Source: Neostapfia colusana | Lineage: Eukaryota; Streptophyta; Magnoliopsida; Poales; Poaceae | DNA: 64,000 nucleotides | Direction: 5' to 3' | Assembly: GCA_030760725.1 (NCBI GenBank) | Contig: JASWHV010000016.1 | Span: 21,877,084-21,941,083, forward strand | Part shown: positions 11,261-20,826 of the stretch, one piece after another | Layout: the number at the start of each line of letters is the position of its first letter | How positions within the stretch are numbered: the first letter of the stretch is position 1 | Program-made: the position numbers and the translations under genes | Notes under the pieces: generated by a model | Database searches by the model: none | What the model saw: the letters and a program-made list of their open reading frames with translations, nothing else | Told to the model about the DNA's origin: nothing

Positions 11261-13190
11261 GGGCTGTCTTCCGGCTTCGGAAGCTGGCAGTGAGTGCCAG
11301 CTCCGCCCTCCGGCTGCTCTGGCGCACTTGTCCGCCAGGCTGAAGAGCTCGGAGGCATCGCAGACCTCTCTGGTTGCAAGCCTCTCAAGCATCTTCTTGT
11401 CCTGGACACTGTCGAAGTGCCGCCACCACAGAAGCACTTTTAATATGCGGAATGGTGTTGCGTACCTGGGAGAACCGCTGGATGAAGGAGCGCAGCGACT
11501 CCCCAGGTTGTTGCTTGATGGCTTGGAGGTCAAGCTCCGTGCCGGGACGGGTGTAGGAGCTGCCGAAGTTGACGATGAACTGCCGGCAGAGCTCTCCACA
11601 GGAAGTTATGGAACCCTGAGGGAGGTTCATTACCCAAGACCGGGCTGGGCCGGTCAAGGCGACGGGGGAAGTAGTTTGGCCATGACGGCCTCATCCCCTC
11701 CTGCGGCAAGTACGGCGGTGGAGTGGATCTGGAGGAATCCCGCCGGGTTGACGCTGCCGTCGTACTTCCCGGGCAGGTGCGGCCGAAACTTGCGCGGCCA
11801 CCTCGTGAATCGGAGGTGGGGCTCCAGGGCAGTACATCCTGCCCCTGTTGCTGCAGGTGTTGGTGCCTCGAATGCTTGGTTCGCCGCTGGCACAGTGTAC
11901 CCCGGTATGGGCAAGGCTGCGCCATAGACCGGGGGCGCCGTTTGCAGGACATATGGCTGTGGCATATGCTGCGTGGCGTATGTCTGGGGCAGAGTTCGCG
12001 TGGCGAAAGTCTGCGCCTCAGGCAGGGTTGAGGCAGTCGTCATGCTGACGCCGGCCTCTTGGCTGCGACGCCTTTCTCGTCGCCGCTCGAGGAACACTCG
12101 GGCGTCTTGGCCCAGGTGGCATCGTTCCAGCTCAGTCCTCAGATCCGTCGACGGAAGCCTGGTGGAGCTGGAATCCGCCGTCTGTCCGTCAACCGTTGGC
12201 GTGCGAGTCAGCGACACAGCCGGTTGGCCGGAGCGTCGTCCCCGCCGAAGTCAATGGTTTGCGGCGGCGATGACAAGACGGTCTACCTCGCGAATCCACT
12301 GCTGGATCGCTGCCTGAGGCGCGTCCCCAGCAGGCGGATTGTGCAGTAGCGCTCTTGTTGTGGCTAGCGCACCCCCGCTTGGTACGCCCAGCGCTACTGA
12401 AGACCTGACGCTGGTTGGAGCCTGCATTGCCGGGGTCGGCGCTGCCAGAGCCGGTTGCTGACTCCCAGTGCAGGTACTGGTACCGCGAACGCTTGGTTGC
12501 GCCTGGCACAGTGTACCCCGGTATGGGCAAGGTTGCGCCATAGGCCGGGGACGCCGCTTGCAGAGCACATGGTTGTGGCTTATGCTGTGCGGCATACGCC
12601 TGGGGCAGAGCTCGCGTAGCGAAGGTCTGCCCTCCAGGCTGGGTTGAGGCCGACGCCATGTTGTCGCCAGCCTCTTGAGTGTGACGCCTTTCTCGATGTC
12701 GCTCGAGGAACACTCGGGCATCTTGGAACAAGTGGCACCGTTCCAGCTCTGTCCTCAGGTCCGTCGACGGAAGCCTGGTGGAGCTGGAGTGCGCCGTCTG
12801 CTCGCCAACCATTGGCGTGCGCATCAGCGACACAGCCGGTTGGCCGGGGCGTCGTCCCCGCCGAAGTCGAGGGTTTGCGGCGGCGACGACGAGACGGTCT
12901 ATCTCGCGAATCCACTGCTGGGTCGCTGCCTGAGGCGCGTCCCCAGCAGGCGGATTGTACAGTAGCGCTCTTGCTGCTGCTAGCGGACCCACATGGTGCA
13001 CGCCCAGCGCTGCAGAAGATCTCACACTGGTCGGAGCCTGCATTGCCGGAGTCGGCGTTGCCGGAGTCGGCTGCTGGCTACCAGCTTGTGCCGACACACT
13101 CCGTCCTGAGTGCGTCGACATGTACTCCCCGCTGGACACGGTTCGCCGTGAATGTGGAGGAGAGTTTGCCGCTGAAGGAAGCTTGGTCAT
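11261..13190 (-). pseudogene. G unit 2: gag with duplicated 5' part
   Basis: Start codon at 13190 on the minus strand, 57 nt inside the LTR, as in A, B and C. The N-terminal part is open to 12189 but passes into a second, out-of-frame copy of itself. The capsid-like region (VNPAGFLQI, LTGPARSWVMNLPQGS) is near 11550-11750. There are frameshifts near 11400, 11640 and at the duplication junction. Confidence 0.7.
11860..13090 (-). repeat. Tandem duplication of gag 5' part, ~616 bp, two copies
   Basis: The marker CAACC(A/G)TTGGCG occurs at about 12190 and 12806 (spacing 616 bp). The junction near 12470 has the same TCCCAGTGCAGGTACTGG context as in unit 1. Unit 1 has one more, truncated, copy. 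Confidence 0.8.
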
Positions 13191-13225
13191 CTTCGTCGGC
13201 GGAAACTCGTCGCGCAAGGGGAAAA

Positions 13226-13245
13226 GCCCCCTACCTGGCGCGCCA
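13226..13245 (-). other. Primer-binding site of G unit 2
   Basis: Minus strand TGGCGCGCCAGG..., two bases from the LTR end, identical to the sites of A, B and C. The tRNA was not assigned. Confidence 0.7.
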
Positions 13246-13247
13246 AA

Positions 13248-14371
13248 TGTCGAAGTGTTCGGTCGACACTTCCCCCGGGCCTGCACTGGGCAGCCCGCGG
13301 AGGTTCTTTTTTTGGTGGGGCTAGTACCTTGCGGAGAGCTTGCGCGGATGGACGAGTTAGTAAGAGCTTGACGCGGTGAGTTTTACGTGGTTCAGGCCGC
13401 CGGAGCGTAAAACCCTACGTCCACGGCGAGCTATGGAGCTCGCTGTATTGCTTGCTGCTCAGGGCCGGAGTCCTGAGCTTGGGGGTGAGTTACAGCTTGG
13501 GAGTGTATGGCCAGCGTATGAGTTGCAGAGTGCGAACCTAGGGTGCGAGTGGCTAAAGTGCGAACCCCTGCTAACGTCGCCTACCCGAGCCTTTTATAGT
13601 CCAAGACTCGGATGGCTTACAAGGGGGACCGGGACCCGACAGGTGGTCCCGGGGAGATTGACTGATATCTACTGTATCTGCAGTTATGCCGGTAGTTGTC
13701 TCTGCCGAAGGCTTCTGAGTCTTCGTCTTGTAGCTCTGCCCATGCCGCATGCTAGTCGTAGTGGATGATGACGGCGCGGGCGGCATGGGATGTCTTGTCG
13801 CTGCGTTTATTGGCTGGCAGGCTCTGACACTGCGTGCTAGTCTGTGATGCGACTGGGCGCAACGGCACCTGACAGAGGCGTGCTCCGCGTCTCCGCGTCT
13901 TGGGAAGGCGCGGGCCTTGATTACCTTGTACGGGCAAGGTATGGGGCGTCTTTATGCCCGCTGCCTATCACTCGGGGGCAGGCAGCACCGTTCTGCTGGC
14001 CATGTGGCGGGCCCGGAGCCCTCCTCAGAAGAGAGGGGGGGCCGGCCCCGCAGGACACGTGGAGCCTTCGGACCTCTCCCCGCGGAGGGGGAGGTTCGGC
14101 TTCTATTGGCCACGTGGCGAGCCCGGAGCTCCTCTCTGAGGAGGGGGAGATTCGGCCTCTCTGGACACGCGGCACCTTCGGACCTCTCTCCCACGGAGGG
14201 GGAGGTCCGGCTTCTATATGCCACGTGGTGGGCCCGGAGCTCTCCTCTGAGGAGAGGGAGGTCCAGCCCCGATGGACGCGTGGCGCCTTCGGAGCTCTCC
14301 CTACGGAGAAGGGCGAGATCCTTAGGCATTTTCCCCTGTGCGCGGGGTACCCCATATTGAGGGTACCGACA
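13248..14371 (-). repeat. 5' LTR of G (1124 bp)
   Basis: On the minus strand it begins TGTCGGTACC and ends TTCGACA. The U3 G-box subrepeats are at about 14000-14320 and a minus-strand TATAAAA is at 13592-13598. The right flank is coding sequence of plus-strand element E, so this is the outer boundary of G. The expected target duplication GGCGT (14372-14376) cannot be checked because the other end is out of view. Confidence 0.9.
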
Positions 14372-14918
14372 GGCGTCCTCAAGATCTGTGGAGACTGCAC
14401 TGCTGCAGTATCAGCCTTGGAAAAGCTCCAAGCATTTGCAGCAACCCAAGCACCATCCCCCGGCGGTGCAGAACTGAGCCAGCTCCACCCAAGTGCACGC
14501 CCCTGTGCCTCGGCCTCACCTCCCGGGGGCCGCCCAGGATCCGTCAACCTCCTGTCGGCCTGAGCCAATGGAAGAAGACATCATGGGTCCCCCAAGGAGG
14601 GTCCGGGTTCACCTACCTCCTGTCGGCCTGAGCCAATGGAGGAAGACACCGTGGGTCCCCCAAGGAGGGTCTGGGTTCGCCTGCCTCTTGTCGGCCTGGC
14701 CAATAGAGGAAGGTACCCCGGGGCTCCAGGGAGAAGCCGTGCAGGACCAGCTCCAGCGTGAAGATATCGACCTTGTTGACGAGGCACGATTACAAGCAAC
14801 ACTCCACAATGCACGGTCCCGACTGGTGCTCTGTCGCTACCGCCAAAGGACCAAGCATGTCTGGAAGCTACAAGAAGGCGACCCGGTGCCGCGGCGCACA
14901 CTTTCTCGCGAAGGACCT
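14372..14918 (+). pseudogene. Element E: protease C-terminal tail joined to integrase tail
   Basis: The plus strand starts with VLKICGDCTAAVSALEKLQ, the end of the protease region (compare VLKIRGDRTAAVLALEKLQ in A, minus strand near 48800). It ends with WKLQEGDPVPRRTLSREGP, the integrase C-terminal region. RT, both RNase H domains and the integrase core are missing between them. B and C have the same gag / protease-tail / integrase-tail order, so E belongs with them. There are stops at 14561 and frame changes. E continues at 59377 after insertion A. Confidence 0.7.
14548..14745 (+). repeat. 68-bp tandem repeat, about three copies
   Basis: The motif CCTCCTGTCGGCC starts at 14548 and 14616, and a variant CCTCTTGTCGGCC at 14684, so the period is 68 bp. 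It lies at the protease/integrase-tail junction of E. In C and B the corresponding stretch also shows short repeats (CTTCTGGC(T)AAGGCCTTCA). Confidence 0.8.
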
Positions 14919-16026
14919 TGTCGAAGTGTGTGGTCGACACTTCCCCCGGACCTGCAATGGGCAGCCCGCGGAGGTTCTTTTTCGGAGGGGCTAGTCACTT
15001 GCGGAGAGCTTAAGCGTATGGATGAATTAAGAAGGAGCTTGACACGGCGAGTTTTACGTGGTTCAGGCCGCCGGAGCGTAAAACCCTACGTCCACGGCGA
15101 GGTAAGGAGCTCGCTGTATTGCTTGTTGCTTAGAACCGGAGTCCTGAGCTTGGGGATGAGTGATGTCTAGCGTATGAGTTGCTGGAGTGCGAACCCTTGC
15201 TAACGTTGCCTACCCAAGCCTTTTATAGTCCAAGGCTCGGGTGGCTTACAAGGGGGGCCCGGGACCCGACAGGTGGTCCCGGGGAGATTACCTGCAGACT
15301 ACCGTATCCGCAGTTATGTCGGTAGTTGTCTCTGGCGAAGGCTTCTGAGTCTTTGTCTTGCCGCCCTGCCCATGCCGCATGCTAGTCGTATTGGTTGATG
15401 ACGGCGGGAGCGGTATGGGATGTCTTGTCGCTGCGTTTATTGGCTGGCAGGCTCTGACACCACGCGCCAGTCTGTGATGCGACTGGGCGCAACGGCACCT
15501 GACAGAGGCGTGCTCCGCATCTCCATGTCTTGGGAAGGCGCGGGCCTTGAATACCTTGTACGGGCAAGGTATGGGGCGTCTTTACGCCTGCTGCCTACCG
15601 CTCGGGGGCAGGCAGTGCTGTTCTGCTGGATACGTGGCGGGCCCAGAGCCCTCCTCAGAGGAGAGGGGGGCCCGGCCCCGCAGGACACGTGGATCCTTCG
15701 GACCTCTCCCCGCAGAGGGGGAGGTCCGGCTTCTGTCGGCCACGTGGCAAGCCCGGAGCTCTCCTCTGAGAAGAGGGAGGTCCAGCCCTACTAGACACAT
15801 GGCGCCTTCGGACCTCTCCCCGCGGGGGGGCGGGGGGGGGGGGGGGGGGGGGGGGGAGGTCCGGCTTCTGTAGTCCACGTGGCGGGCCCAGAGCTCTCCT
15901 CTGAGGAGAGGGAGGTCCGGCCCCGCCGGACGCGTGGCGCCTTCAGAGCTCTCCCTACGGAGAAGGGCGAGATCCTTAGGCATTTTCCCCTGTGCGCGGG
16001 GGTACCCCATATCGCGGGTACCGACA
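14919..16026 (-). repeat. 3' LTR of A (1108 bp)
   Basis: On the minus strand it begins TGTCGGTACC and ends TTCGACA. It carries the G-box subrepeats at about 15628-15980, a minus-strand TATAAAA at 15221-15227 and a poly-G run. It is followed by the polypurine tract at 16027-16040. By eye it differs from the 5' LTR by about 3% over the first ~310 bp. Confidence 0.9.
15824..15856. repeat. Poly-G tract inside the A 3' LTR
   Basis: Twenty-five consecutive G at 15832-15856, after seven G and one C. It replaces the GGAGGGGGAGG position of the other LTR subrepeats. F has an 18-C run at 61206-61223 in its own LTR, and A internal DNA has a 14-G run at 44779-44792. Lengths of such runs are unreliable in assemblies. 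Confidence 0.9.
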
Positions 16027-16380
16027 ATGGCCCCCGGGCCCATCTTGGGGGAGATAGCGAGCCCGAGGTGGGACCTCCGTCTCTTCTGTTCCGCGCACTT
16101 TCTCTAAGTCCCGCATTGACCGCTGCCGGAGCACGAACAGTCGCGGGATCGTGGGAGCGTGCGCCCACTTAATGGTTGCCTTTACTGCGGCGTTTCCCAA
16201 GGCTGCCATTCCTGTACGTCGCGGCGCTTTCTTCCGGAACCGCTGGCTTGTCTTCTAGGGAGACTGACTCCTTGACCCACCGCTTCAGTTGGGCGGCTTG
16301 GGTCCACCTGTCATCGGCGCCCGGTCTCGGAGCCAATGCGGTCGCCGATGCGATGTATTCGAAGATTTTCGAATCACCTC
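16027..16380 (-). other. A: polypurine tract and 3' untranslated region
   Basis: The minus strand reads GGGCCCGGGGGCCAT directly before the LTR, a plausible polypurine tract. The rest is non-coding and homologous to 34470-34850 in C and 52644-53025 in B. It continues at 41570 after insertion C (duplication ACCTC at 16376-16380 and 41565-41569). On the plus strand it is the leader of the antisense ORF. Confidence 0.75.
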
Positions 16381-16548
16381 TGTCGAAGTGTTCGGTCGAC
16401 ACTTCCCCCGGGCCTGCACTGGGCAGCCCGCGGAGGTTCTTTTTTTCGGTGGGGCTAGTCCCTTGCGGAGAGCTTGCACGGATGGACGAGTTAGTAAGAG
16501 CTTGACACGGTGAGTTTTACGTGGTTCAGGCCGCCGGAGCGTAAAAGC
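16381..16548 (-). repeat. 3' LTR of C, first part
   Basis: The first 168 bp (plus order) of a B/C/G-subfamily LTR, cut by D after CGTAAAAGC. The last five bases AAAGC pair with AAACC at 33535-33539 as a target duplication with one mismatch. The LTR resumes at 33540. Confidence 0.9.
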
Positions 16549-19296
16549 TGTAAAATCCCCAAAAAGTGGTAGCAAGAAAAATTCAGCTCATGTACACGTA
16601 GGAAAAATGAGGGGAATTAAAACTTTGAATTATAACGGTGTGAGTTCAAAGTTGTGAATCAAACTTCCCAAAAACTCCCAAACATGGAGATCCAAATGCA
16701 CAGCTTGGATCTTCATAGTCCAAATATGCACCCTTCCAAATTTCAGCTCATTTGGAGGAGTTTCTATATTTGTTTGGGATTAAAAGGAAAAGCCCTCTAA
16801 TCTGAATTTCAAATTCAGTTTCAAATTCCAATTCCGTCAATTTCAAAATTTGGGTTCACAAATGTGTTCTCCACCTTTTAATAAGCAGCCATGCCAAAAG
16901 TTGGAAACTTTGGAGCTGGTTTGCTATATTTTTGAGGCAATACAAAGTGGAGAATTCAAACTCCTTTTCAAATTCAAATGATCAAACCCCATTCAAATTC
17001 TACACCAGAATTCAAACCATTTGAATTCTGCAAATTCAAACTTAACTTTGAGGTGAAGTAAAGCATTTAATTTGGAGTAGCTGTGGTGAAAAGATCAGTG
17101 AAAAAGTTGATTAAGAAAATGAGGTGGTGGGACCCAGCAGTCAGTCTCACAGTTTCATTTTCCTCTCTGGTTTTTCCCTTGGGCGTTCACCGAGCTGCCA
17201 CCGCGCTGTGATTTTTCCTCCACCGAGCAGCTTGCAATGACTTCCTCCCGAAGGCAGCATCGTGCGTGGTTTATCCAGAGCTAAAGTAGTAGCACGGTGG
17301 AGTTTCTTCTCTTCTCCACAGCCTCTGCTCGAGCTCTCACCAAAAACAGCCGCTGCTGTTCTGTGCTCGTGGGTCAGCAGCCCTCCAGCCCTCACAGCAG
17401 TGGTTGATCGCCCCAGGAGCTGCGTCAGCGACTCCTCGACGAGCTCCACCGCTCCTCAGCTCAGCCCCGAGCTCCCCTCGCAGTGCCCGAGCCGTTCTTC
17501 ACCGGGAGAACACAGAGCACGTCGCCCCTCACTGCTCCTCACGTTCCGGCCGCTCCAACGCCTCTCCCACACGTCCAGCACCTCCCTAAGGTGCGCCAAG
17601 GTGTGTAGATCATGCTACCGCAGTCCCCTTGCCCTTCCCCACTACTGTCTTGCCGGAATTTGGATTTTGGCGCCGGTACACGTGAACAACAGCCCCAAAC
17701 CAAAACTGTAAATTCGTCCAACGTGGTTGACCATCGGTTCTACAATTCAAGCCACAGAAACTAGTGATCCTAGCGCCCTCCCACGCCAAAGCACACATCA
17801 AACTGTCCACCACAGGCCCAGGGCGACGAGAAATCGCCGGCGGTGGCAAAAACGGGTCGGTCCTCAGGTGAATCCTATTTTCCAGCCATTTGCTGCAAGG
17901 TTTAGCCTGCGTTCCATGTTCCCCGATCATTGGTGATGCTTTAGGGCAAGGTAGCTCGCCGGGAGAAGCTTTGGACGCGCCAGAACGCGTTGATGCCGAG
18001 CTCCCGAGCCGCCCCACCGGTGCCGGCCTGTTTTCGGCTGTTTTCATGCGTGGAAACCTTGCCCGGCAGCTGCGCCATGTTCCCAGGAGCATGTAGGGAG
18101 AAACCGGAGCTAATTTGGTGGAGAAATGAGGGAGAACGAGCCATGCCACGATTTGAACTGGTGTGCACGCGCGCCTCTGGCAGGAGGTTGAAGAAGGACC
18201 TGACCAGTAGGCCCCCCTGTTAAGTCTCTGTGTAGATTTTAAACAGAGAGCTATCACAGTTTGAAAAATTCATAACTTTGTGTATACAGCTCCAAAAAGG
18301 GTGAGACAAATTTTGTCTGAATCCTTAGGAGATGTACTTTACAGAGGAACAAATTGCATGCTACGAAAATGCCCAGGAATTGCTGTAGAATTGTTTTTAT
18401 TAAATCCTTTAGGGATTTATTACAGGAGCAATTCTTTATGAAATATTCCCAAATTTGGGCAGCTAGTCCTCTTCATAGTGCCTGACCTCCAGTAAAAATT
18501 TTAGGATTTTTGGAGCTTATTTAGAGGTCTTAATCAGTAGGTTATCTCATGATTAAATAAATTATCTAAAAATCATAGAATTGATTTCCAGAAAATTGGT
18601 TCAAACTTCATACCTCCATAACTTTCTGTAGGGATGTCCAAAATTTGTGAAACAAATTTTGTTGGATTTCTCTCAGTCAGTACTCTTCATAAATGCAAAT
18701 AAATTGATCTGAAGATCTCTGTATATTTCTCCAAGATTCATCAAAGTTAAATCTTTGGGAATTTAGTCCAGAATATCTGTGTTATGGAATTTCTTCAAAT
18801 TTGGCCAGGAAGTTCCTAATGACATTACTGATCTCCAGTAAAAATTTGAGCTTCATTGGAGTTCATTTGCTAGGTCAAATTACCTTCCCAAATTCAGCCT
18901 TTATTTGGAAATTCAAATTTGAACAGAAATTGTTCAGCACTCCTGTCCAAACTTTAAAAATTCATATCTCTCTGATGGTAGCTCCCAAAAATGGTGAAAC
19001 AAGTTTTGTTAGAACCATGGAGACTTACCCTAATCAGATCTTCCATTTCGAGCTATATCAAAGCTCCTGATTTGGGCTCGAAATTCAGATAAGCATTGCA
19101 CTTGTAGGAATTTTAAAGACTACATTATGCAATGACATGTCTCCAAATTTGGTTCAAATCATCCTTACAGGGCCTAGTATCCACTGTAAAATTCCCAAAA
19201 CCAATTAAGGATCCTAAATAGCAATAGAAATGAATAGTAGTTCAATTCTTATAAATCCTTAATACTTATACATCTATTTTGCTACATTTTATTTAG

Positions 19297-20554
19297 TGAC
19301 CGAAGTTGAGGACGCACCGGAGCCTTTGGACGTCCTGCCACCTGAAGTTGACTTCCCATCTAACCCACAACCAGGCAAGCCCCGGTTTGCACTTAAGTAC
19401 CTTTTATAAAATTCTTTATTTGTATCACTTATGTCTAGGGTGAATGTTTGCATTAGAGTTAAGGTGTTTGAAACCCCACTTGCATAACCTTTTAAATCCT
19501 ATGAAGGGTTGGGTAGCTTACAGAGCCGACGAGTAGACAAGGCCCCGCTAATATGCTTAGGACCTCGGTAGAAGTCGAGTAGTTGGAATCTACTCGCGAG
19601 GTAAGGTTTATCACACGGTTTGGTCAGTATAGAAAATGGCTTAAGAGTGGTAAAAATGAGACCCAGCAGGGGGATAGGAAGCAGTGAGCGGAGGTCTCAC
19701 ATGCGTAGCCCTATTGGTGTCGATTGAGGACCGAGTCGTGTGCGGGCCTGCTGAACATGTATCGAACAGTACCGGATGGCATACTGACATAAGCAGGAAA
19801 CCGATGTAAATGGTTAACCTGGGTGCCGAGGCTTACCCAACCGTAAACAGGAGTGGGTTGAGGGTAGCAAGGTGTAAATCTGCCGGTGGGCACAGTCACG
19901 CTCCACGCGGGGACCTCCTGCCCGTTACGGATGGACCGGTTCGGTGTTTGGGTTGCCTTTGAAAGGTTGTTGCATACAACAGAGTAGGAAGGGGTGTGGA
20001 ATCACGCTTCTGAAAGTGGGTGTATGCAACGTGTTGTCCGGGTGTCTCCTGATTGCAATCACCGTCCCTCGCGGTTATTTGAGTACCGCTTGTTCACTGT
20101 TTCGTGACGTAGTAATAAGTAAAGTATGCCAGTTGAATGATAATATGCTGTGATGATAGAGTAATGTTTTGGAAACCATGCTTGCTGTAGATGTAGAGCT
20201 AATTAAGTTTACTTTCCGTTTTGGGCATCACCACATCAGAGGAAAGCATTTCTTGTTTGATTGTGGACTTCCGATGTGAGGGCTGCCTAAGGCACATGAA
20301 TTTTCTGCTATAAAACTGAAAGTAAGAATCAACTTATAGGCGTGTCTTTGTCGCAAATTCCTTTTCCTATCATACACCTCCCTGCATGTAGAGTTCCATG
20401 CCTAGGTCAGACGGTTAAGCCTTGCTGAGCCATCGTGCTCACGGTTGCAATATTTGAGCTGTTTGCAGGTGAGAGCTATGAGGAGGGTTCCGAGGATGAG
20501 GTGATGCCCCCGTCAGGGTACACGGCCGAGATGGAGCCCTGCACGCCGCCGTGA
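19297..20554 (+). other. Two exon-like segments inside the D LTR (candidate)
   Basis: Segment 1 (19297-19374) follows TTTTATTTAG and ends at a GC splice donor, CCAG|GCAAGC. It encodes an acidic, Pro-rich stretch (EVEDAPEPLDVLPPEVD). Segment 2 (20469-20554) follows GTTTGCAG and encodes a second acidic stretch (SYEEGSEDEVMPP) ending in TGA. The reading phase of the two agrees if the ~1.1-kb interval is removed. The same pair is in D2 and D3, and a segment 1 equivalent is in H. No start codon or upstream exon was identified, so this may be a spliced leader of the element transcript, a captured host exon, or chance. Confidence 0.35.
20309..20315 (+). promoter_or_regulatory. TATA box of D LTR
   Basis: TATAAAA about 500 bp before the LTR 3' end, repeated at 28014-28020 (D2) and 33033-33039 (D3). 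It lies about 390 bp upstream of AATAAA, consistent with the U3/R boundary of a plant LTR. Confidence 0.6.
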
Positions 20555-20695
20555 TCTCCGGTTTCATGCTGCTAGCGTGTAGCGTCCCCGGGCTGGACGG
20601 CTGCACTTTTGCATAGTTAGGATGAGAGGCTACTAATGTACATTACTTCCGCTGTCTAGTTATATTTTGTAAAAGACTTCCGCTGTTTTATATCA

Positions 20696-20701
20696 AATAA
20701 A
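20696..20701 (+). terminator. Polyadenylation signal of D LTR
   Basis: AATAAA in an AT-rich context followed by T-rich sequence, present also in D2 and D3. It is the likely end of the R region. Confidence 0.5.
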
Positions 20702-20814
20702 AATTTGTATTTTGTTCTTTATTCTTTTCGTGTGTGCTGTTGGGTGCCGCATTGTACGGCACCACCCTATGCGATCCTGGAGTGGGTGAACCACGGGGTG
20801 GTCCCCCACAGTCG

Positions 20815-20826
20815 TGGTATCAGAGC
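20815..20826 (+). other. Primer-binding site of D, initiator tRNA-Met type
   Basis: TGGTATCAGAGC, four bases after the LTR end, the classic plant sequence complementary to the 3' end of initiator tRNA-Met. It is repeated at 28520-28531. Confidence 0.93.

Larger units (their letters stand above)
3035..14371 (-). mobile_element. Tat-lineage tandem array, LTR-int-LTR-int-LTR (element G)
   Basis: Three minus-oriented Tat LTRs (3035-3433 truncated, 7926-9051, 13248-14371) separate two homologous internal regions of about 4.5 and 4.2 kb. The central LTR has a primer-binding site on its low-coordinate side and a polypurine tract on its high-coordinate side, so it serves both units. The internal regions lack protease, RT and the antisense ORF. 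They retain broken gag, the second RNase H and integrase fragments, joined by the same deletions in both units. The array is inserted in the gag/protease region of plus-strand element E. Its left end lies outside the window. Unequal recombination between LTRs is the likely origin; this is inference. Confidence 0.85.
16549..20810 (+). repeat. LTR D1 (4262 bp)
   Basis: Starts TGTAAAATCC and ends CCCCCACA. It begins AT-rich, then has a GC-rich block at about 17160-18220, then AT-rich sequence. It has TATAAAA at 20309-20315 and AATAAA at 20696-20701 near the 3' end, which places transcription start and polyadenylation in the last 500 bp. ORFs in the GC-rich block (for example 17262-17711 on plus and 17610-18257 on minus) recur in D2, but D2 is a recent copy, so that is no evidence of coding. 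Confidence 0.92.

Noticed and set aside
17262..18257. Long ORFs on both strands in the GC-rich part of the D LTR, repeated at 24968-25963
   Set aside because: They overlap each other, have no recognisable domain, and recur only because D2 is a recent copy of D1. GC-rich DNA opens frames by chance.
20815..20826. tRNA gene suggested by TGGTATCAGAGC
   Set aside because: Only the 12-base primer complement is present, with no cloverleaf; it is a primer-binding site.
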